40,752 nucleotides of DNA from Candidatus Devosia symbiotica (GTDB lineage: Bacteria; Pseudomonadota; Alphaproteobacteria; Rhizobiales; Devosiaceae), in the NCBI GenBank assembly GCA_025050575.1, contig JALBVE010000012.1:1-40752 (forward strand), in the 5' to 3' direction. The notes below the pieces were generated by a model, which saw only the letters and a program-made list of their open reading frames with translations, ran no database searches and had not been told where the DNA came from. This document shows positions 10,479 to 20,889 of the stretch, piece by piece (position 1 is the first letter of the stretch; every line of letters starts with the position of its first letter). The translations under genes and the position numbers were made by a program.

Positions 10479-13245
10479 AGCCAGGCCGCTATTCGTCCTC
10501 AAATCCGCTGAGACCATCCTGGGCGAGCTGGACGAAGCGATTGGCGAAAATGATCCCAAATCGAGCACCGCGCGGGCCGCCGTTCTGGCCCATATCCGGC
10601 AGATTCTGGCCCAGGCGCGCCGCCAGGCCGAGGCTGAACTACTTGGCAACGGCAAAGGCGTCCGTTGCGCCCAGAACCTGTGCGGTGCCCAGGACGAGAT
10701 CATCAACGCCGTGCATATGTTTGCCACCAGGCGCGTCTATCCGGTCGACAATCCTTCAGGCGCCGAAGCCATCGGCCTGTCGGCAGTTGGTGGCTATGGC
10801 CGTGGCGCGCTGGCACCCGGCAGCGACATCGATCTGCTGTTCATTCTGCCCTACAAGCAGACCCCCTGGGGCGAACAGGTCACTGAATATATTCTCTATA
10901 TGCTCTGGGATCTGGGCCAGAAGGTCGGTCACGCTGTCCGCTCGGTCGATGAATGCATCCGCATGGTCCGCGCTGATATGACCGTGCGCACCGCCACACT
11001 CGAAGCCCGGTTCCTGACCGGCGACAAGGGCCTGTACCAGCAATTGATGCACCGGTTTGAAACCGAGATCATGCCCAAGACCGGCCCCGAATTCATCGCC
11101 GCCAAGATGGCCGAGCGCGATGAGCGCCACAAGGCAATGGGCAATACGCGCTATGTGGTTGAACCCAATATCAAGGATGGCAAGGGTGGGCTGCGCGACC
11201 TCAATGCGCTGTTCTGGATTGGCAAATATTTCTACCAGGTCAAGATCAGCCACGAACTGGTTGGCAAGGGCGTGCTCAGCGCCGCCGAATATCGCATCTT
11301 CTCACGGGCTGAAGATTTTCTCTGGGCCGTCCGCTGCCATCTGCATTTTGCCACCGGCCGTGCCGAAGAAAAACTGACTTTTGACATGCAGCCCGATCTG
11401 GCCGAGCGCATGGGCTATGCCCAGCGAGTCGGCATGCTCGGCGTCGAGCGCTTCATGAAGCGCTACTTCCTGGTGGCTAAGGATGTCGGTGATCTCACCC
11501 GCATCATCAGCGCTTCGCTAGAGTTTAACCATGTCAAGGACATGGATCTGATCGGGCGGGTATTTTTGCCATTCCGGCCCGGCCGCAGCAAGATTAAGGG
11601 CGAAATCGATTTCGTGCTCGACACCGGTCGGCTCAATATCGCGGCGGCCGATGTTTTCGAAAAGGATCCGGTCAACCTGATCCGCATGTTCCTGGTTGCC
11701 GGGCGTGAGCAATTGCTGTTCCACCCCGATGCCATCAAGCATATTTCCCGCTCGCTGCGTCTGATCGACAAATCGCTGCGCACCGATTCCAGGGCTAATG
11801 AGTATTTCCTGACCATTCTGACCGCCCCCAAATCGGTCGAGCGGATCTTGCGCCAGATGAACGAGAGTGGCGTGCTCGGCAAGTTCGTGCCTGAATTCGG
11901 CAAGATCGTCGCGCTGATGCAGTTCAATATGTACCACCACTATACCGTGGACGAGCATCTCATCCGCTCGATTGGCGTCATGGCCGACATCGCCAATGGC
12001 GGATTGACTGACCAGCTGCCGCTCACCCATGAATTGCTGCCCCAGCTCAACGACACCCGGTTGCTCTATGTGGCACTATTCCTACACGATATCGCCAAGG
12101 GTCGCTCCGAAGACCATTCCATTGTCGGCGCCCGCATTGCCCGCTGTTTCTGCCCGCGGCTCGGCCTATCCGCCGCTGAAACCGACACCGTGGCCTGGCT
12201 GGTCGAATATCATCTGTTGATGAGCGAAATTGCCCAGGCGCGTGACATCCAGGATCCTGAAACCGCCAAGGCCTTTGCCGATGTGGTGCAGTCCCCCCAG
12301 CGTCTGGCTTTGCTGATGATCCTGACCGCCTGCGACATTCGTGCGGTGGGTCCGGGCGTCTGGACCGGCTGGAAGGGTAGCCTGCTGCGCGCGCTGTATT
12401 ACGCCACCGAGCCTTTGCTCTCAGGCGGCCACAGCCAGGTCGCCCAGTCTGATCGCATCAATCAGGCTCGGGCCGAGCTGGCTGACAGTCTCAAGGCCTG
12501 GCCCGCCGAAGAGGTCGAGGCCTATCTCGCGCGCCACTATGATCATTACTGGCTTCGCGCCGAGCCCAAATTGCAGGTCGAACACGCCCGCATGATCCGG
12601 CTGTCTGACAAGACAGACGAGGCCTTTGCCGGTTCGATCCGGGTCAAGGCGTTTGAGAGCATCACTGAGGTCACCTTTTATACCTCGGACCATCCGCGCC
12701 TGCTCTCGATGATTGCCGGGGCCTGCACCATGCAAGATGCATCGATCATCGGCGCGCAGATCTTTTTAACCCGCGATGATCGTGCGCTCGACACTTTCCG
12801 CCTGCGGCGTGCCTTCACCTCCGATGAAGATGAAAAGGTCCGCGCCACCCGCATCATCGACACCGTCAAGCAATTTCTGCAGGGCAAGCGCAATGTTCTG
12901 ATCGAATTGGGCAAGGATAGTCGGCTCAACCGGCGCCTGAAGCCCTTCGCCCTGCCCACTCAGGTCACGGTTTCCAACGCCCTGTCGGAAAAATTCACGG
13001 TGATCGAGGTCTCCGGCCTGGATCGCACCGGCCTGCTGCATGCCCTGACCCGCGAAATTGCCGATCTCAACCTGACCATCGGCTCGGCTCATATCGGCAC
13101 CTATGGCGAAAAAGCCGTCGACGTGTTCTATGTCACCGATCTAACCGGCCAGAAGATCACCAGTAAGTCACGGCAACGTAAGATCCACGACGCATTGATG
13201 GGGGTGTTTCACCCCAAGCTCGAGGCCAAAGTGGCCAATGGCTAG
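10459..13245 (+). CDS. glnD: Bifunctional uridylyltransferase/uridylyl-removing enzyme GlnD
   Basis: The glutamine sensor that uridylylates or deuridylylates PII proteins and so controls nitrogen assimilation. All domains are present in 928 residues: nucleotidyltransferase (GGYGRGALAPGSDIDLLFI near residue 112), the PII-UTase central domain, an HD hydrolase domain (HDIAKGRSEDHS near 544), and two C-terminal ACT domains (about 735-810 and 850-920). The ATG start overlaps the last 20 bases of the dead mutS, reproducing the usual mutS-glnD junction. The murJ start follows its stop by 3 nt. The gene is fully intact although its upstream neighbour is dead, showing selection on nitrogen control. 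Confidence 0.96.
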   Translation: MTLVEAEARPLFVLKSAETILGELDEAIGENDPKSSTARAAVLAHIRQILAQARRQAEAELLGNGKGVRCAQNLCGAQDEIINAVHMFATRRVYPVDNPSGAEAIGLSAVGGYGRGALAPGSDIDLLFILPYKQTPWGEQVTEYILYMLWDLGQKVGHAVRSVDECIRMVRADMTVRTATLEARFLTGDKGLYQQLMHRFETEIMPKTGPEFIAAKMAERDERHKAMGNTRYVVEPNIKDGKGGLRDLNALFWIGKYFYQVKISHELVGKGVLSAAEYRIFSRAEDFLWAVRCHLHFATGRAEEKLTFDMQPDLAERMGYAQRVGMLGVERFMKRYFLVAKDVGDLTRIISASLEFNHVKDMDLIGRVFLPFRPGRSKIKGEIDFVLDTGRLNIAAADVFEKDPVNLIRMFLVAGREQLLFHPDAIKHISRSLRLIDKSLRTDSRANEYFLTILTAPKSVERILRQMNESGVLGKFVPEFGKIVALMQFNMYHHYTVDEHLIRSIGVMADIANGGLTDQLPLTHELLPQLNDTRLLYVALFLHDIAKGRSEDHSIVGARIARCFCPRLGLSAAETDTVAWLVEYHLLMSEIAQARDIQDPETAKAFADVVQSPQRLALLMILTACDIRAVGPGVWTGWKGSLLRALYYATEPLLSGGHSQVAQSDRINQARAELADSLKAWPAEEVEAYLARHYDHYWLRAEPKLQVEHARMIRLSDKTDEAFAGSIRVKAFESITEVTFYTSDHPRLLSMIAGACTMQDASIIGAQIFLTRDDRALDTFRLRRAFTSDEDEKVRATRIIDTVKQFLQGKRNVLIELGKDSRLNRRLKPFALPTQVTVSNALSEKFTVIEVSGLDRTGLLHALTREIADLNLTIGSAHIGTYGEKAVDVFYVTDLTGQKITSKSRQRKIHDALMGVFHPKLEAKVANG

Positions 13246-13248
13246 CCG

Positions 13249-14808
13249 GTGAGCCTGTATCGCAATTTTCTCTCCGTTGGCGGGCTAATCCTGCTCTCGC
13301 GCATTGCCGGCTTTGTCCGCGACGCGTTGATGGCCTCCGTTCTGGGCATCGGCCCGGCTGCCGATGCCTTCAATGCTGCCTTCCGTTTTCCCAATCTGTT
13401 CCGACGTCTGTTTGCCGAAGGTGCCTTCAACACTGCCTTTGTGCCGATGTTTTCGAGCGCTCTGGAAACCCAGAGCCTCGATGAGGCCCGGCTGCTGGCC
13501 AGCCGCATCATGAGCTGGCTGTTTGTCGCCATTGCCGTGCTGACCATTCTGGCCGAGATTTTCATGGAACCGGTCATGGCGGTTTTCGTGTCCGGATTTG
13601 ATGATCCGGAAAAGTTCGCGTTGACCGTGTTCCTGACCCGCATCATGTTCCCCTATCTGGCCTGCATGTCGCTGATGGCCGCTTATGGCGCCATTCTCAA
13701 CACGCTGGGTCGGTTCTTTGCCGCCGCTTTTGCCCCGGTCATTCTCAACATCGTCAACATTGCCGCCCTCGTGCCGCTGGCCATTCTGGCGCTTGAGAAC
13801 AAGGCCGACGCCGCCTTCTGGGTGGCGATCGCCACTATGCTGGGCGGTGTTGCCCAATTGGCGCTGGTATACGGAGCAGTACGGCGCTCCGGCTTTGTGC
13901 CGCGTATCGGCCTGCCGCGCCCCAATGCCGAAGTGCGCCGCTTCTGGTTACTCGCCATTCCGGCAATCCTGACTGGCGGCATCACCCAGATCAATATTCT
14001 GATGGGCACCGTCATCGCCTCAAGCATCGATGGCACCATCTCGATCCTGGGCTATGCCGATCGGCTGTACCAATTGCCGCTGGGCATTATTGGCATTGCC
14101 ATCGGCACGGTGCTGTTGCCCGAGCTCAGCCGCCATCTCAGCGCCGGCCGCAATGTCGAGGCGGCCCAGAGCCAGGATCAGTCGCTGCTGCTCTCCATGC
14201 TGCTCTCCATGCCCGCTGCGGCGGCTCTGGCGGCCATGGCGCTGCCCATCGTGCGGGTCCTGTTCGAACGGGGCGCCTTTGATGCAGCTGCCAGCGTGTC
14301 CGTTGCAGAGGCTCTGGTCGGCTATGCCTGGGGTCTGCCCGCTTTTGTCCTGGTGCGCGTGCTGCAGCCAAGCTTCTTCTCGCGCAAGGACACGGTCACT
14401 CCCACGGTATTTGCCGGCATTTCCGTGCTGGTCAATATCGGCATTTCGCTCTGGCTGTTCCCCAGTCTGCATCATGTCGGCATTGCGCTGGCGACCACCA
14501 TTTCATCCTGGCTCAATGCCGGACTTCTGGCAATTTTTCTGGCCCGCCGTGGCTATTTTGTTCTGCCCGCCACCTCCGTGCGCAAACATGTATTGACCAT
14601 CCTCAGCAGCCTGGCCATGGCCGGCGTGCTCTATCTTCTGGGCCGGCGCGCCGCCGCAATCTTCGCCCCCGGCGCGCCCTTCCTCCTGCAAGCAGCGGCC
14701 CTGTTTGCCATTTGCGTGTTCGGCGCGGCCACCTATTTTACGCTCCTCCATATCACCGGAGCGCAGTCCATGGGCCTGCTACTGCGCCGCTTGCGGCGTG
14801 GCAGCTGA
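13249..14808 (+). CDS. murJ: Lipid II flippase MurJ (MviN)
   Basis: An inner-membrane flippase of the MOP superfamily that exports lipid II for peptidoglycan synthesis. The 519-residue product is strongly hydrophobic, with about 14 predicted membrane helices, and carries the family start (SRIAGFVRDALMASVLG), the RFPNLFRRLFAEGAFNTAFVP segment broken over two motifs, and the YADRLYQLPLGIIGIAIGT helix. It starts with GTG only 3 nt after the glnD stop, implying cotranscription. The frame is intact. A flippase and an L,D-transpeptidase in the window indicate that the cell still makes peptidoglycan. Confidence 0.95.
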   Translation: MSLYRNFLSVGGLILLSRIAGFVRDALMASVLGIGPAADAFNAAFRFPNLFRRLFAEGAFNTAFVPMFSSALETQSLDEARLLASRIMSWLFVAIAVLTILAEIFMEPVMAVFVSGFDDPEKFALTVFLTRIMFPYLACMSLMAAYGAILNTLGRFFAAAFAPVILNIVNIAALVPLAILALENKADAAFWVAIATMLGGVAQLALVYGAVRRSGFVPRIGLPRPNAEVRRFWLLAIPAILTGGITQINILMGTVIASSIDGTISILGYADRLYQLPLGIIGIAIGTVLLPELSRHLSAGRNVEAAQSQDQSLLLSMLLSMPAAAALAAMALPIVRVLFERGAFDAAASVSVAEALVGYAWGLPAFVLVRVLQPSFFSRKDTVTPTVFAGISVLVNIGISLWLFPSLHHVGIALATTISSWLNAGLLAIFLARRGYFVLPATSVRKHVLTILSSLAMAGVLYLLGRRAAAIFAPGAPFLLQAAALFAICVFGAATYFTLLHITGAQSMGLLLRRLRRGS

Positions 14809-14858
14809 CTTGCGTCCACCCCGCTCGCCGGTGTAATTTGGCAGGCTGCTAGAACCTG

Positions 14859-15905
14859 ATGGATATTTCTCTTATGGCTTTCACTCCTCGCGTCTTTTCG
14901 GGCATCAAGCCCTCGGGCGATCTGCATCTGGGAAATTATCTTGGCGCCATCCGGCGCTTCGTGCCGCTGCAGGAAACGCACGAGACCATCTATTGCATGG
15001 TCGATATGCACGCCATCACCGTCTGGCAGGACCATGTTGATCTCAAGCGCTGGACCTATGAGATTGCCGCCGCCTATATCGCGGCCGGGCTTGATCCAAA
15101 AAAATCTATCATCTTCAACCAGTCTCAGGTCGTCGAACATGCCGAGCTGAGCTGGATCTTCAACTGCGTGGCCCGCATGGGCTGGATGGAGCGCATGACC
15201 CAGTTCAAGGACAAGTCAGGCGAAAACTCCGAAAATGTCTCGCTGGGCCTGTTTGCCTATCCTTCGTTAATGGCCGCCGACATTCTGCTCTATAAATCCA
15301 CCGCTGTGCCGGTGGGCGAGGATCAGTGCCAGCACCTTGAGCTGACCCGCGATATCGCCAAGAAATTCAATCACGACTTCAAAAAGCAGATCAAGGCGAA
15401 CGGCCATAAGGGCAACTTCTTCCCCGTCACCGAGACTCTGGCCATCGGCCCGGCCATGCGGGTCAAGAGTCTGAAGGACGGCAGCAAGAAGATGAGCAAG
15501 TCGGACGCTTCCGATTTGTCGACCATCTACATGATGGATGATGCCGATTTGATTGCCAAAAAGATCAAGCGCGCCACCACCGATGCTGATGCCCTGCCCA
15601 GTGAGGCCGCCGGCCTGGATGGCCGCGCCGAGGCCGAGAACCTAGTGGGGATCTTCGCCGCCCTGTCCAATCGCAGCGTTAACGATGTGCTTGGTGAGTT
15701 CGGCAGCCAGGGTTGGGGCGCTTTCAAGTCGGCCCTGGCCGATCTGGCCGTGTCGGTGTTGACTCCCATTGCCGATGAAATGAAGCGCCTGGTTGCCGAT
15801 CGTGGCGAAATCGATGTTATTCTGCGCGACGGCGCGGCACGCGCCCGTGCCATCGCCCAGCCGATCATGGACGACGTGCGCAATATTGTTGGTTTTGTCC
15901 GCTAG
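14859..15905 (+). CDS. trpS: Tryptophanyl-tRNA synthetase
   Basis: Charges tRNA-Trp in the cytoplasm. A class I synthetase of 348 residues with the HIGH-type motif as [11 protein letters not shown] near residue 20 and the KMSKS loop exactly as [10 protein letters not shown] near residue 210. AADILLYKS and [16 protein letters not shown] form the tryptophan site region. Two starts are possible: ATG 14859, or ATG 14874, which would give [10 protein letters not shown] and fits the usual family start slightly better. It lies 50 nt after murJ and 12 nt before the stress-protein gene. Confidence 0.96.
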   Translation: MDISLMAFTPRVFSGIKPSGDLHLGNYLGAIRRFVPLQETHETIYCMVDMHAITVWQDHVDLKRWTYEIAAAYIAAGLDPKKSIIFNQSQVVEHAELSWIFNCVARMGWMERMTQFKDKSGENSENVSLGLFAYPSLMAADILLYKSTAVPVGEDQCQHLELTRDIAKKFNHDFKKQIKANGHKGNFFPVTETLAIGPAMRVKSLKDGSKKMSKSDASDLSTIYMMDDADLIAKKIKRATTDADALPSEAAGLDGRAEAENLVGIFAALSNRSVNDVLGEFGSQGWGAFKSALADLAVSVLTPIADEMKRLVADRGEIDVILRDGAARARAIAQPIMDDVRNIVGFVR

Positions 15906-15917
15906 GGAGGTTCGGCC

Positions 15918-16385
15918 ATGTATGAGACCGAATATAAGCGCAAATTCCTGGTGGTTATCGACGAGACCGTCGAATGCGACCGCGCCCTGACCTTTGCCGC
16001 CTACCGGGTCAAGCGCACCGGCGGCACGGTGGTGTTGATGAGCATAGTCGAGAAACCAGAATTCATTGGTCTGGGTGTCGAGGACGTGCTGCGCGCCGAG
16101 GCTGTCGAAGAGGCCGAACACAATCTGGACGCTCGTTTGGCCCGTATCCGTGACATTGGCGAAGTCAAGGTGGAATTGGTCATTCGCGAGGGCGAGGGAC
16201 CCGAACAGATCGAACGGATGATCAATGAGGATCGCGACATCGCTATTCTGGTGCTGGCCGCCTCTACTGGCGAAGGGCTTGGCCCGCTGGTCATGCACTT
16301 TGCCGCCCGCGCTCATGCGCTGCCCATTCCGCTCACCGTAGTGCCCGGTCGCATGAATGATGACGAGATCATCGCCATCTGCTGA
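15918..16385 (+). CDS. Universal stress protein (UspA family)
   Basis: A 155-residue cytoplasmic protein of the UspA fold. It opens with KFLVVIDETVECDRAL, where the family has a strand followed by the nucleotide-binding Asp, and ends with LPLTVVPG-like residues (LPIPLTVVPG). The usual G-x2-G-x9-G(S/T) ATP loop is only partly visible around residues 113-135 (ASTGEGLGPLVMHFAAR), so ATP binding is uncertain. A clear ribosome-binding site (GGGAGG) precedes the ATG. It sits 12 nt after trpS and before nfu, the conserved order in rhizobia. Its specific stress role is unknown. Confidence 0.88.
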   Translation: MYETEYKRKFLVVIDETVECDRALTFAAYRVKRTGGTVVLMSIVEKPEFIGLGVEDVLRAEAVEEAEHNLDARLARIRDIGEVKVELVIREGEGPEQIERMINEDRDIAILVLAASTGEGLGPLVMHFAARAHALPIPLTVVPGRMNDDEIIAIC

Positions 16386-16448
16386 TCGCTGCTGCCTGCA
16401 GCTCTGTCCGGCGCGCAAAGCCGTTGCGCTTGGCCGGTAAAAGACTAT

Positions 16449-16465
16449 TTTAGAAACGTTCTAAT
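16449..16465. promoter_or_regulatory. Candidate Irr-type iron control element before nfu
   Basis: TTTAGAA-ACG-TTCTAAT is a near-perfect interrupted palindrome. It matches the rhizobial Irr/ICE box consensus as I recall it (TTTAGAA-N3-TTCTAAA) at all but the last position. It lies 20 nt before the nfu ATG, where a bound regulator would affect expression of an Fe-S biogenesis gene. The match is seen; regulation by Irr is inferred. Confidence 0.6.
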
Positions 16466-16485
16466 TGCATTTGCTTGAGGCAACG

Positions 16486-17052
16486 ATGTTCATCCAGACC
16501 GAAGCCACGCCCAATCCATCAACGTTGAAATTCCTGCCCGGGCGCGACGTTCTGATCGGTGAGCCGCGCGATTTCCGCAGCCTTGAGGCTTCGGTCAATT
16601 CGCCCCTGGCGACGAGTCTGTTCGCCATATCGGGCGTTACCGGGGTGTTCATGGGTGCCGACTTTATTTCGGTCACTAAGGACGACACCAATTGGGCCCA
16701 TATCAAGCCAGCCATTCTGGGCGTCATCATGGACCACTTCCTCTCCGGCAAGCTGGTCATCGTCGAAGGCGGCGTTGGAGTGGCCAATCTCGACGAGGTC
16801 GATGAGTTCTTCGAGGAAGGCGACAGCGAGACCGTCGAAGTGATCAAGGAATTGCTGACCACCCGCGTTCGCCCGGCCGTCGCCATGGATGGCGGCGACA
16901 TTGTCTTCAAGGGATTCAAGGAAGGCACCGTCTTCCTGCACATGCAGGGCGCCTGTTCGGGCTGCCCGTCTTCGACTGCCACGCTCAAGAGTGGCATCGA
17001 GAACCTGCTTCGCCATTTTGTGCCCGGCGTCGAGTCCGTGCAGCAGGTCTGA
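16486..17052 (+). CDS. NifU-like Fe-S cluster scaffold/carrier (Nfu type)
   Basis: A 188-residue Fe-S carrier. The N-terminal Nfu_N domain (MFIQTEATPNPSTLKFLPG...) is followed by a NifU C-terminal domain (about residues 115-188) with the cluster-binding motif C-x2-C in GACSGCPSSTATLKSGI. The protein receives clusters from the assembly machinery and hands them to targets; MiaB, MutY and the RNA methyltransferase in this window are all Fe-S proteins. The ATG at 16486 follows TGAGG; an upstream in-frame TTG at 16465 is less likely because it lies within the palindrome. A candidate Irr box suggests iron control. The next gene is convergent. Confidence 0.93.
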   Translation: MFIQTEATPNPSTLKFLPGRDVLIGEPRDFRSLEASVNSPLATSLFAISGVTGVFMGADFISVTKDDTNWAHIKPAILGVIMDHFLSGKLVIVEGGVGVANLDEVDEFFEEGDSETVEVIKELLTTRVRPAVAMDGGDIVFKGFKEGTVFLHMQGACSGCPSSTATLKSGIENLLRHFVPGVESVQQV

Positions 17053-17116
17053 TCTGCTACCCCATTCCAGTCAAAAAGGCTGCCCGGTGCTGCGGCATTG
17101 GCCCGGTGCTGTTCAC

Positions 17117-17767
17117 TCAGGCGTTGATCACCACCACCTTGGTGCCCGTGGGCACGCGGCCATAGAGATCAATGATGTCCTGGTTCATCAGCCGGATGCA
17201 GCCCGACGAGACATTGGTGCCGATCGTGTGGGGTTCGGTCGTCCCATGTAGGCGGAACAGCGTGTCCTGCCCGTTCTTGTACAGATAGAGCGCGCGCGGG
17301 CCGAGTGGGTTAGTCGGACCTCCCTCTATGCCGCCGGCAAAGGGACCGTAACGGTCAGGTTCACGCTCGATCATGTCCTTGGTTGGCGTCCAGCGCGGCC
17401 ACTGCGCCTTGCGGCCAATACTGGCCGCGCCGCGGAAGACTAACGCTTCGTTCTTGCCCACGCCAATGCCGTAGCGCAGTGCGCGACCGCCTTCCATCAC
17501 CAGATAGAGGTGATGGGCCGGCGTATCGACAACCAGCGTCCCGGGGTGCTCGCTGGTGACATAGGGCACCTCCTGGCGCCAGAACTGGGGATCAACCCGC
17601 CGCAGGTCGGTTGCCGCCACGGGGAATTCCCCGCTGTAGTCCGCGCCATACATCGCCGCAAAATAGGGATTGATTTGTGGCTCCCGTACGACCGGCGTAC
17701 GGGTACTGGAGCAGGCGGTCAGGGTAGTGGCCGACAGGCCAATCATGAACAAACGACGAGAGAGCAA
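17117..17767 (-). CDS. L,D-transpeptidase (YkuD domain), putative lipoprotein
   Basis: A periplasmic enzyme that cross-links peptidoglycan or attaches proteins to it by L,D-transpeptidation. The N-terminus is a signal peptide with a lipobox-like LTACSS (Cys near residue 19). The YkuD domain (about residues 75-215) carries the catalytic motif HGTTEPHTIGTNVSSGCIR, with His and the nucleophilic Cys in place, and GPTNPLGPRALYLY upstream. The 216-residue length is typical for single-domain members. It is monocistronic and convergent with nfu. The 226 bases before the start hold no gene I can support. Confidence 0.92.
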   Translation of the reverse strand: MLSRRLFMIGLSATTLTACSSTRTPVVREPQINPYFAAMYGADYSGEFPVAATDLRRVDPQFWRQEVPYVTSEHPGTLVVDTPAHHLYLVMEGGRALRYGIGVGKNEALVFRGAASIGRKAQWPRWTPTKDMIEREPDRYGPFAGGIEGGPTNPLGPRALYLYKNGQDTLFRLHGTTEPHTIGTNVSSGCIRLMNQDIIDLYGRVPTGTKVVVINA

Positions 17768-17993
17768 GGTAATACCCTAAAACTGGATTGACCCGAATTG
17801 GTCCTTGAGAGCAAGCACCTAAGCCCGCCCGTGACGCGTTGCTAGTGCAACAAAGCCTCACTGCGCCAACGCTGCTCGCTGCAGGAGGTTCCTCGCGTCA
17901 ATGTGATGGTTTGCGCTCTGTTACGGCTATGCTACACAATAAAAAAAGACCCGGATTGCCACGAGCCTTCGTATCAATCTGAGTGGGTGCCGA

Positions 17994-20123
17994 TTACTCG
18001 GCCGCCGCAATCAGTTCCCTGCCGGTTTCCTGATCGACGATCTTCATCGACAGGCGAACTTTGCCGCGCTCGTCAAAGCCGAGCAGCTTGACCCAGACCT
18101 TGTCGCCTTCCTTGACCACATCGGTGGTCTTGGCAACGCGCTGTTCGGCCAGCTGGCTGATATGGACCAAACCATCCTTGGCGCCGAAGAAGTTCACGAA
18201 CGCGCCGAAATCAGCGGTCTTGACCACGGTGCCCTGATAGATGGCGCCGACTTCAGCTTCATCGGTGATCGACTTAATCCACTTGATGGCCGCTTCAATC
18301 TGGGAGCTATCCGAAGAAGCGATCTTGATCGTGCCATCGTCTTCGATGTTGATTTTGGCGCTGGTCTTTTCGACGATCTCACGGATCATCTTGCCGCCGG
18401 TGCCGATCACTTCACGAATCTTGTCGGTCGGGATCTTCATGGTCTCGATGCGCGGTGCGAACTCGCCCACTTCCGAACGGGACGCGGTGATAGCCTTGGC
18501 CATTTCGCCCAGGATGTGGATGCGGCCGTCCTTGGCCTGCGCTAGGGCGATCTGCATGATCTCCTCGGTGATGCCGGCGATCTTGATGTCCATCTGTAGC
18601 GAGGTGATGCCTTCTTCAGTGCCGGCGACCTTGAAATCCATGTCGCCAAGGTGGTCTTCGTCACCTAGGATGTCGCTGAGCACGGCGAACTTTTTGCCTT
18701 CCAGGATCAGGCCCATGGCGATACCGGCCACCGGACGCGCCAGCGGCACACCAGCATCCATCAGGGCCAGCGAGGTGCCGCACACGGTTGCCATCGAGGA
18801 CGAACCGTTCGATTCGGTGATCTCGGAGACAACACGGATCGTGTAGGGGAATTCTTCAGCTGTCGGACGGATCGGGTTGATCGCGCGCCAGGCCAGTTTG
18901 CCGTGGCCGATTTCGCGACGGCCCGGGGACCCCATGCGGCCAGCTTCGCCAACCGAGTATGGGGGGAAGTTGTAGTGCAGCAGAAAGTTCTGCTTGTAGG
19001 TGCCTTCAAGGCTGTCGATGTACTGCTCGTCATCGCCCGTTCCCAGCGTGGCAACCACCAGCGCCTGGGTTTCGCCGCGGGTGAAGATGGCCGAACCATG
19101 GGTGCGCGGCAGAATGCCGACTTCCGAAACGATCGGGCGCACGGTGGTCAGATCGCGACCATCGATACGCTGGCCGGTGTCGAGCACGTTCCAGCGCACG
19201 ATCTTGGCTTGCAATGCCTTGAACACGGCGCCAATATCTTCAGCCGAAATCTCGCCAGCCTCAACGCGTGCAGCGAAATAGGCTTTGGCAGTTGCCTTAA
19301 CGGCATCGACGGCTGCGTAGCGCTCTTCCTTCTTGGTCTGCTTGTAGGCAGTCCGCAGGTCGGTTTCGATGACGCCGAGCATTTCAGTTTCGACGGCTGA
19401 CAGATCATGCGGCTCGAAATCGCGGGCGTCCTTGGCGGCCAGTTCGGCTAGCTTGATGATCGCCTGGATCACCTTGCGGCTTTCAGCATGGCCGAACATC
19501 ACGGCGCCCAGCATCACTTCTTCGCTAAGTTCCTTAGCTTCCGATTCCACCATCAGCACGGCATCATCGGTGCCGGCCATGACCAAATCGAGCTTGGAGT
19601 CAGCGCGACGATCGACGGCCAGATTCAGCACATATTCGCCATCGACATAACCAACGCGTGCGGCGCCGATCGGGCCCATGAAGGGAACACCCGAAATGGT
19701 CAGTGCGGCCGAGGCAGCCACGATGGCCAGCACGTCCGGATTGTTTTCCATGTCGTGCTGCAGCACGGTGATGACCACCTGGGTCTCATGCTTGTAACCG
19801 GCTGGGAACAACGGACGGATCGGGCGATCGATGAGACGGCTGGTGAGCGTCTCGTTCTCGGTCGGGCGGCCTTCACGCTTGAAATAGCCGCCAGGGATCT
19901 TGCCGGCAGCAAAATACTTTTCCTGGTAGCTCACTGTCAGCGGGAAGAAATCAATGCCCGGCTTGGCGGTCTTAGCGCTGACAACAGTTGCCAGCAGCAC
20001 GGTTTCACCCAGGGTGGCGAGTACAGCGCCATCGGCCTGGCGGGCCATCTTGCCGGTCTCGAGCGTCAGGGGCTGACCGCCCCAGTTGAGCTCGACCTTG
20101 TGGTGGTCAAAATTGATCGTCAT
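17994..20123 (-). CDS. pnp: Polyribonucleotide nucleotidyltransferase (PNPase)
   Basis: A phosphorolytic 3'-5' exoribonuclease of the RNA degradosome. The 709-residue product has two RNase PH domains ([20 protein letters not shown] in the first; [17 protein letters not shown] and [19 protein letters not shown] in the second), a KH domain ([20 protein letters not shown]) and an S1 domain ([20 protein letters not shown]). I place the start at 20123 ([12 protein letters not shown]), matching the family; the frame extends to 20216. It lies downstream of rpsO on the same strand, the conserved order, but the 360-nt gap is unusually wide. No clear terminator follows; there is only a T7 run near 17941-17947 on the minus strand. 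Confidence 0.96.
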   Translation of the reverse strand: MTINFDHHKVELNWGGQPLTLETGKMARQADGAVLATLGETVLLATVVSAKTAKPGIDFFPLTVSYQEKYFAAGKIPGGYFKREGRPTENETLTSRLIDRPIRPLFPAGYKHETQVVITVLQHDMENNPDVLAIVAASAALTISGVPFMGPIGAARVGYVDGEYVLNLAVDRRADSKLDLVMAGTDDAVLMVESEAKELSEEVMLGAVMFGHAESRKVIQAIIKLAELAAKDARDFEPHDLSAVETEMLGVIETDLRTAYKQTKKEERYAAVDAVKATAKAYFAARVEAGEISAEDIGAVFKALQAKIVRWNVLDTGQRIDGRDLTTVRPIVSEVGILPRTHGSAIFTRGETQALVVATLGTGDDEQYIDSLEGTYKQNFLLHYNFPPYSVGEAGRMGSPGRREIGHGKLAWRAINPIRPTAEEFPYTIRVVSEITESNGSSSMATVCGTSLALMDAGVPLARPVAGIAMGLILEGKKFAVLSDILGDEDHLGDMDFKVAGTEEGITSLQMDIKIAGITEEIMQIALAQAKDGRIHILGEMAKAITASRSEVGEFAPRIETMKIPTDKIREVIGTGGKMIREIVEKTSAKINIEDDGTIKIASSDSSQIEAAIKWIKSITDEAEVGAIYQGTVVKTADFGAFVNFFGAKDGLVHISQLAEQRVAKTTDVVKEGDKVWVKLLGFDERGKVRLSMKIVDQETGRELIAAAE

Positions 20124-20441
20124 GTCTTGTTTTTCCATTTCTGCCGTTTGAGCGGTAAAGCAGGAGCGTAGGTTATCCCGCGAACTCATTCGGTGCACCC
20201 GCACCCGCGGTCCCACCCCATGTGTGACCCGGGCTCAAAATCAGGCGCTGTTTACATCTGGCAAAGACGAAACATGGGCAAGACAACAAGCAGCTCCCGG
20301 GATGGTCCGGGTGCCTCACGAGATCAAAACCAGGGGCTGATTTTGCGAGCGTGAGGCGGGGAGCGGCCAATAATCCTGCCATGCTCCGGCATTCGCCGGT
20401 CTACGCTTGTCGCCGTCCCTGCACGAGGCGGCTAGACAAAG

Positions 20442-20470
20442 GCGGATGCGGAGAATTTACCCGCATCCGC
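20442..20470 (-). terminator. Hairpin after rpsO
   Basis: A perfect 10-bp GC-rich stem (20442-20451 with 20461-20470, loop of 9) lies 17 nt after the rpsO stop. On the minus strand only a weak CCTTTGTCT tail follows, so it may be a leaky terminator or an RNA-stability element between rpsO and pnp, where processing hairpins are common in other bacteria. Confidence 0.6.
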
Positions 20471-20486
20471 AATTCTACTGCCGCGC

Positions 20487-20756
20487 CTAACGGCGCAGGC
20501 CGAGCTTTTCGATCAAGGTCTTGTAACGGGCATCATCGACCTTCTTGACATAGTCGAGAAGGCTGCGACGGGTCGAAACCAACTTGAGTAGGCCGCGGCG
20601 GGAATGGTTGTCCTTGCGATGATCCTTGAAGTGCTCGGTGAGGTTGGCAATGCGCTCGGACAGGATTGCCACCTGGACTTCCGGCGAACCGGTATCGTTT
20701 GGCGTGGTTGCATATTCCTGAATCAGAGCAGTCTTGCGCTCAGCAGTGATCGACAT
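20487..20756 (-). CDS. rpsO: 30S ribosomal protein S15
   Basis: An 89-residue primary 16S rRNA-binding protein of the small subunit platform. The sequence is typical over its full length ([20 protein letters not shown], then [19 protein letters not shown] and a C-terminal RY[10 protein letters not shown]). The start is preceded by GAAAGGATC. It is followed by pnp on the same strand, as in most bacteria. In relatives truB lies directly upstream; here the upstream neighbour is a dead histidine kinase gene. Confidence 0.97.
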   Translation of the reverse strand: MSITAERKTALIQEYATTPNDTGSPEVQVAILSERIANLTEHFKDHRKDNHSRRGLLKLVSTRRSLLDYVKKVDDARYKTLIEKLGLRR

Positions 20757-20889
20757 CGGATAGATCCTTTCAAAACAGGATTTGGGCCGCCCCGACCGGG
20801 ATGTCGTCCAGGAGGGGCCATGAATGCCGCCGACCCGCGAGTCAGAAACAGGCCTCCCTATAGTGCAAACAGCGCCACAATGCCAGAAT

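Noticed and set aside
17903-18091. 62-codon plus-strand frame between the transpeptidase and pnp
   Set aside because: It overlaps the pnp 3' end, has no ribosome-binding site and no recognisable motif.
19488-20171. 227-codon plus-strand frame opposite pnp
   Set aside because: Antisense shadow of the highly biased pnp gene, with no domain or ribosome-binding site.
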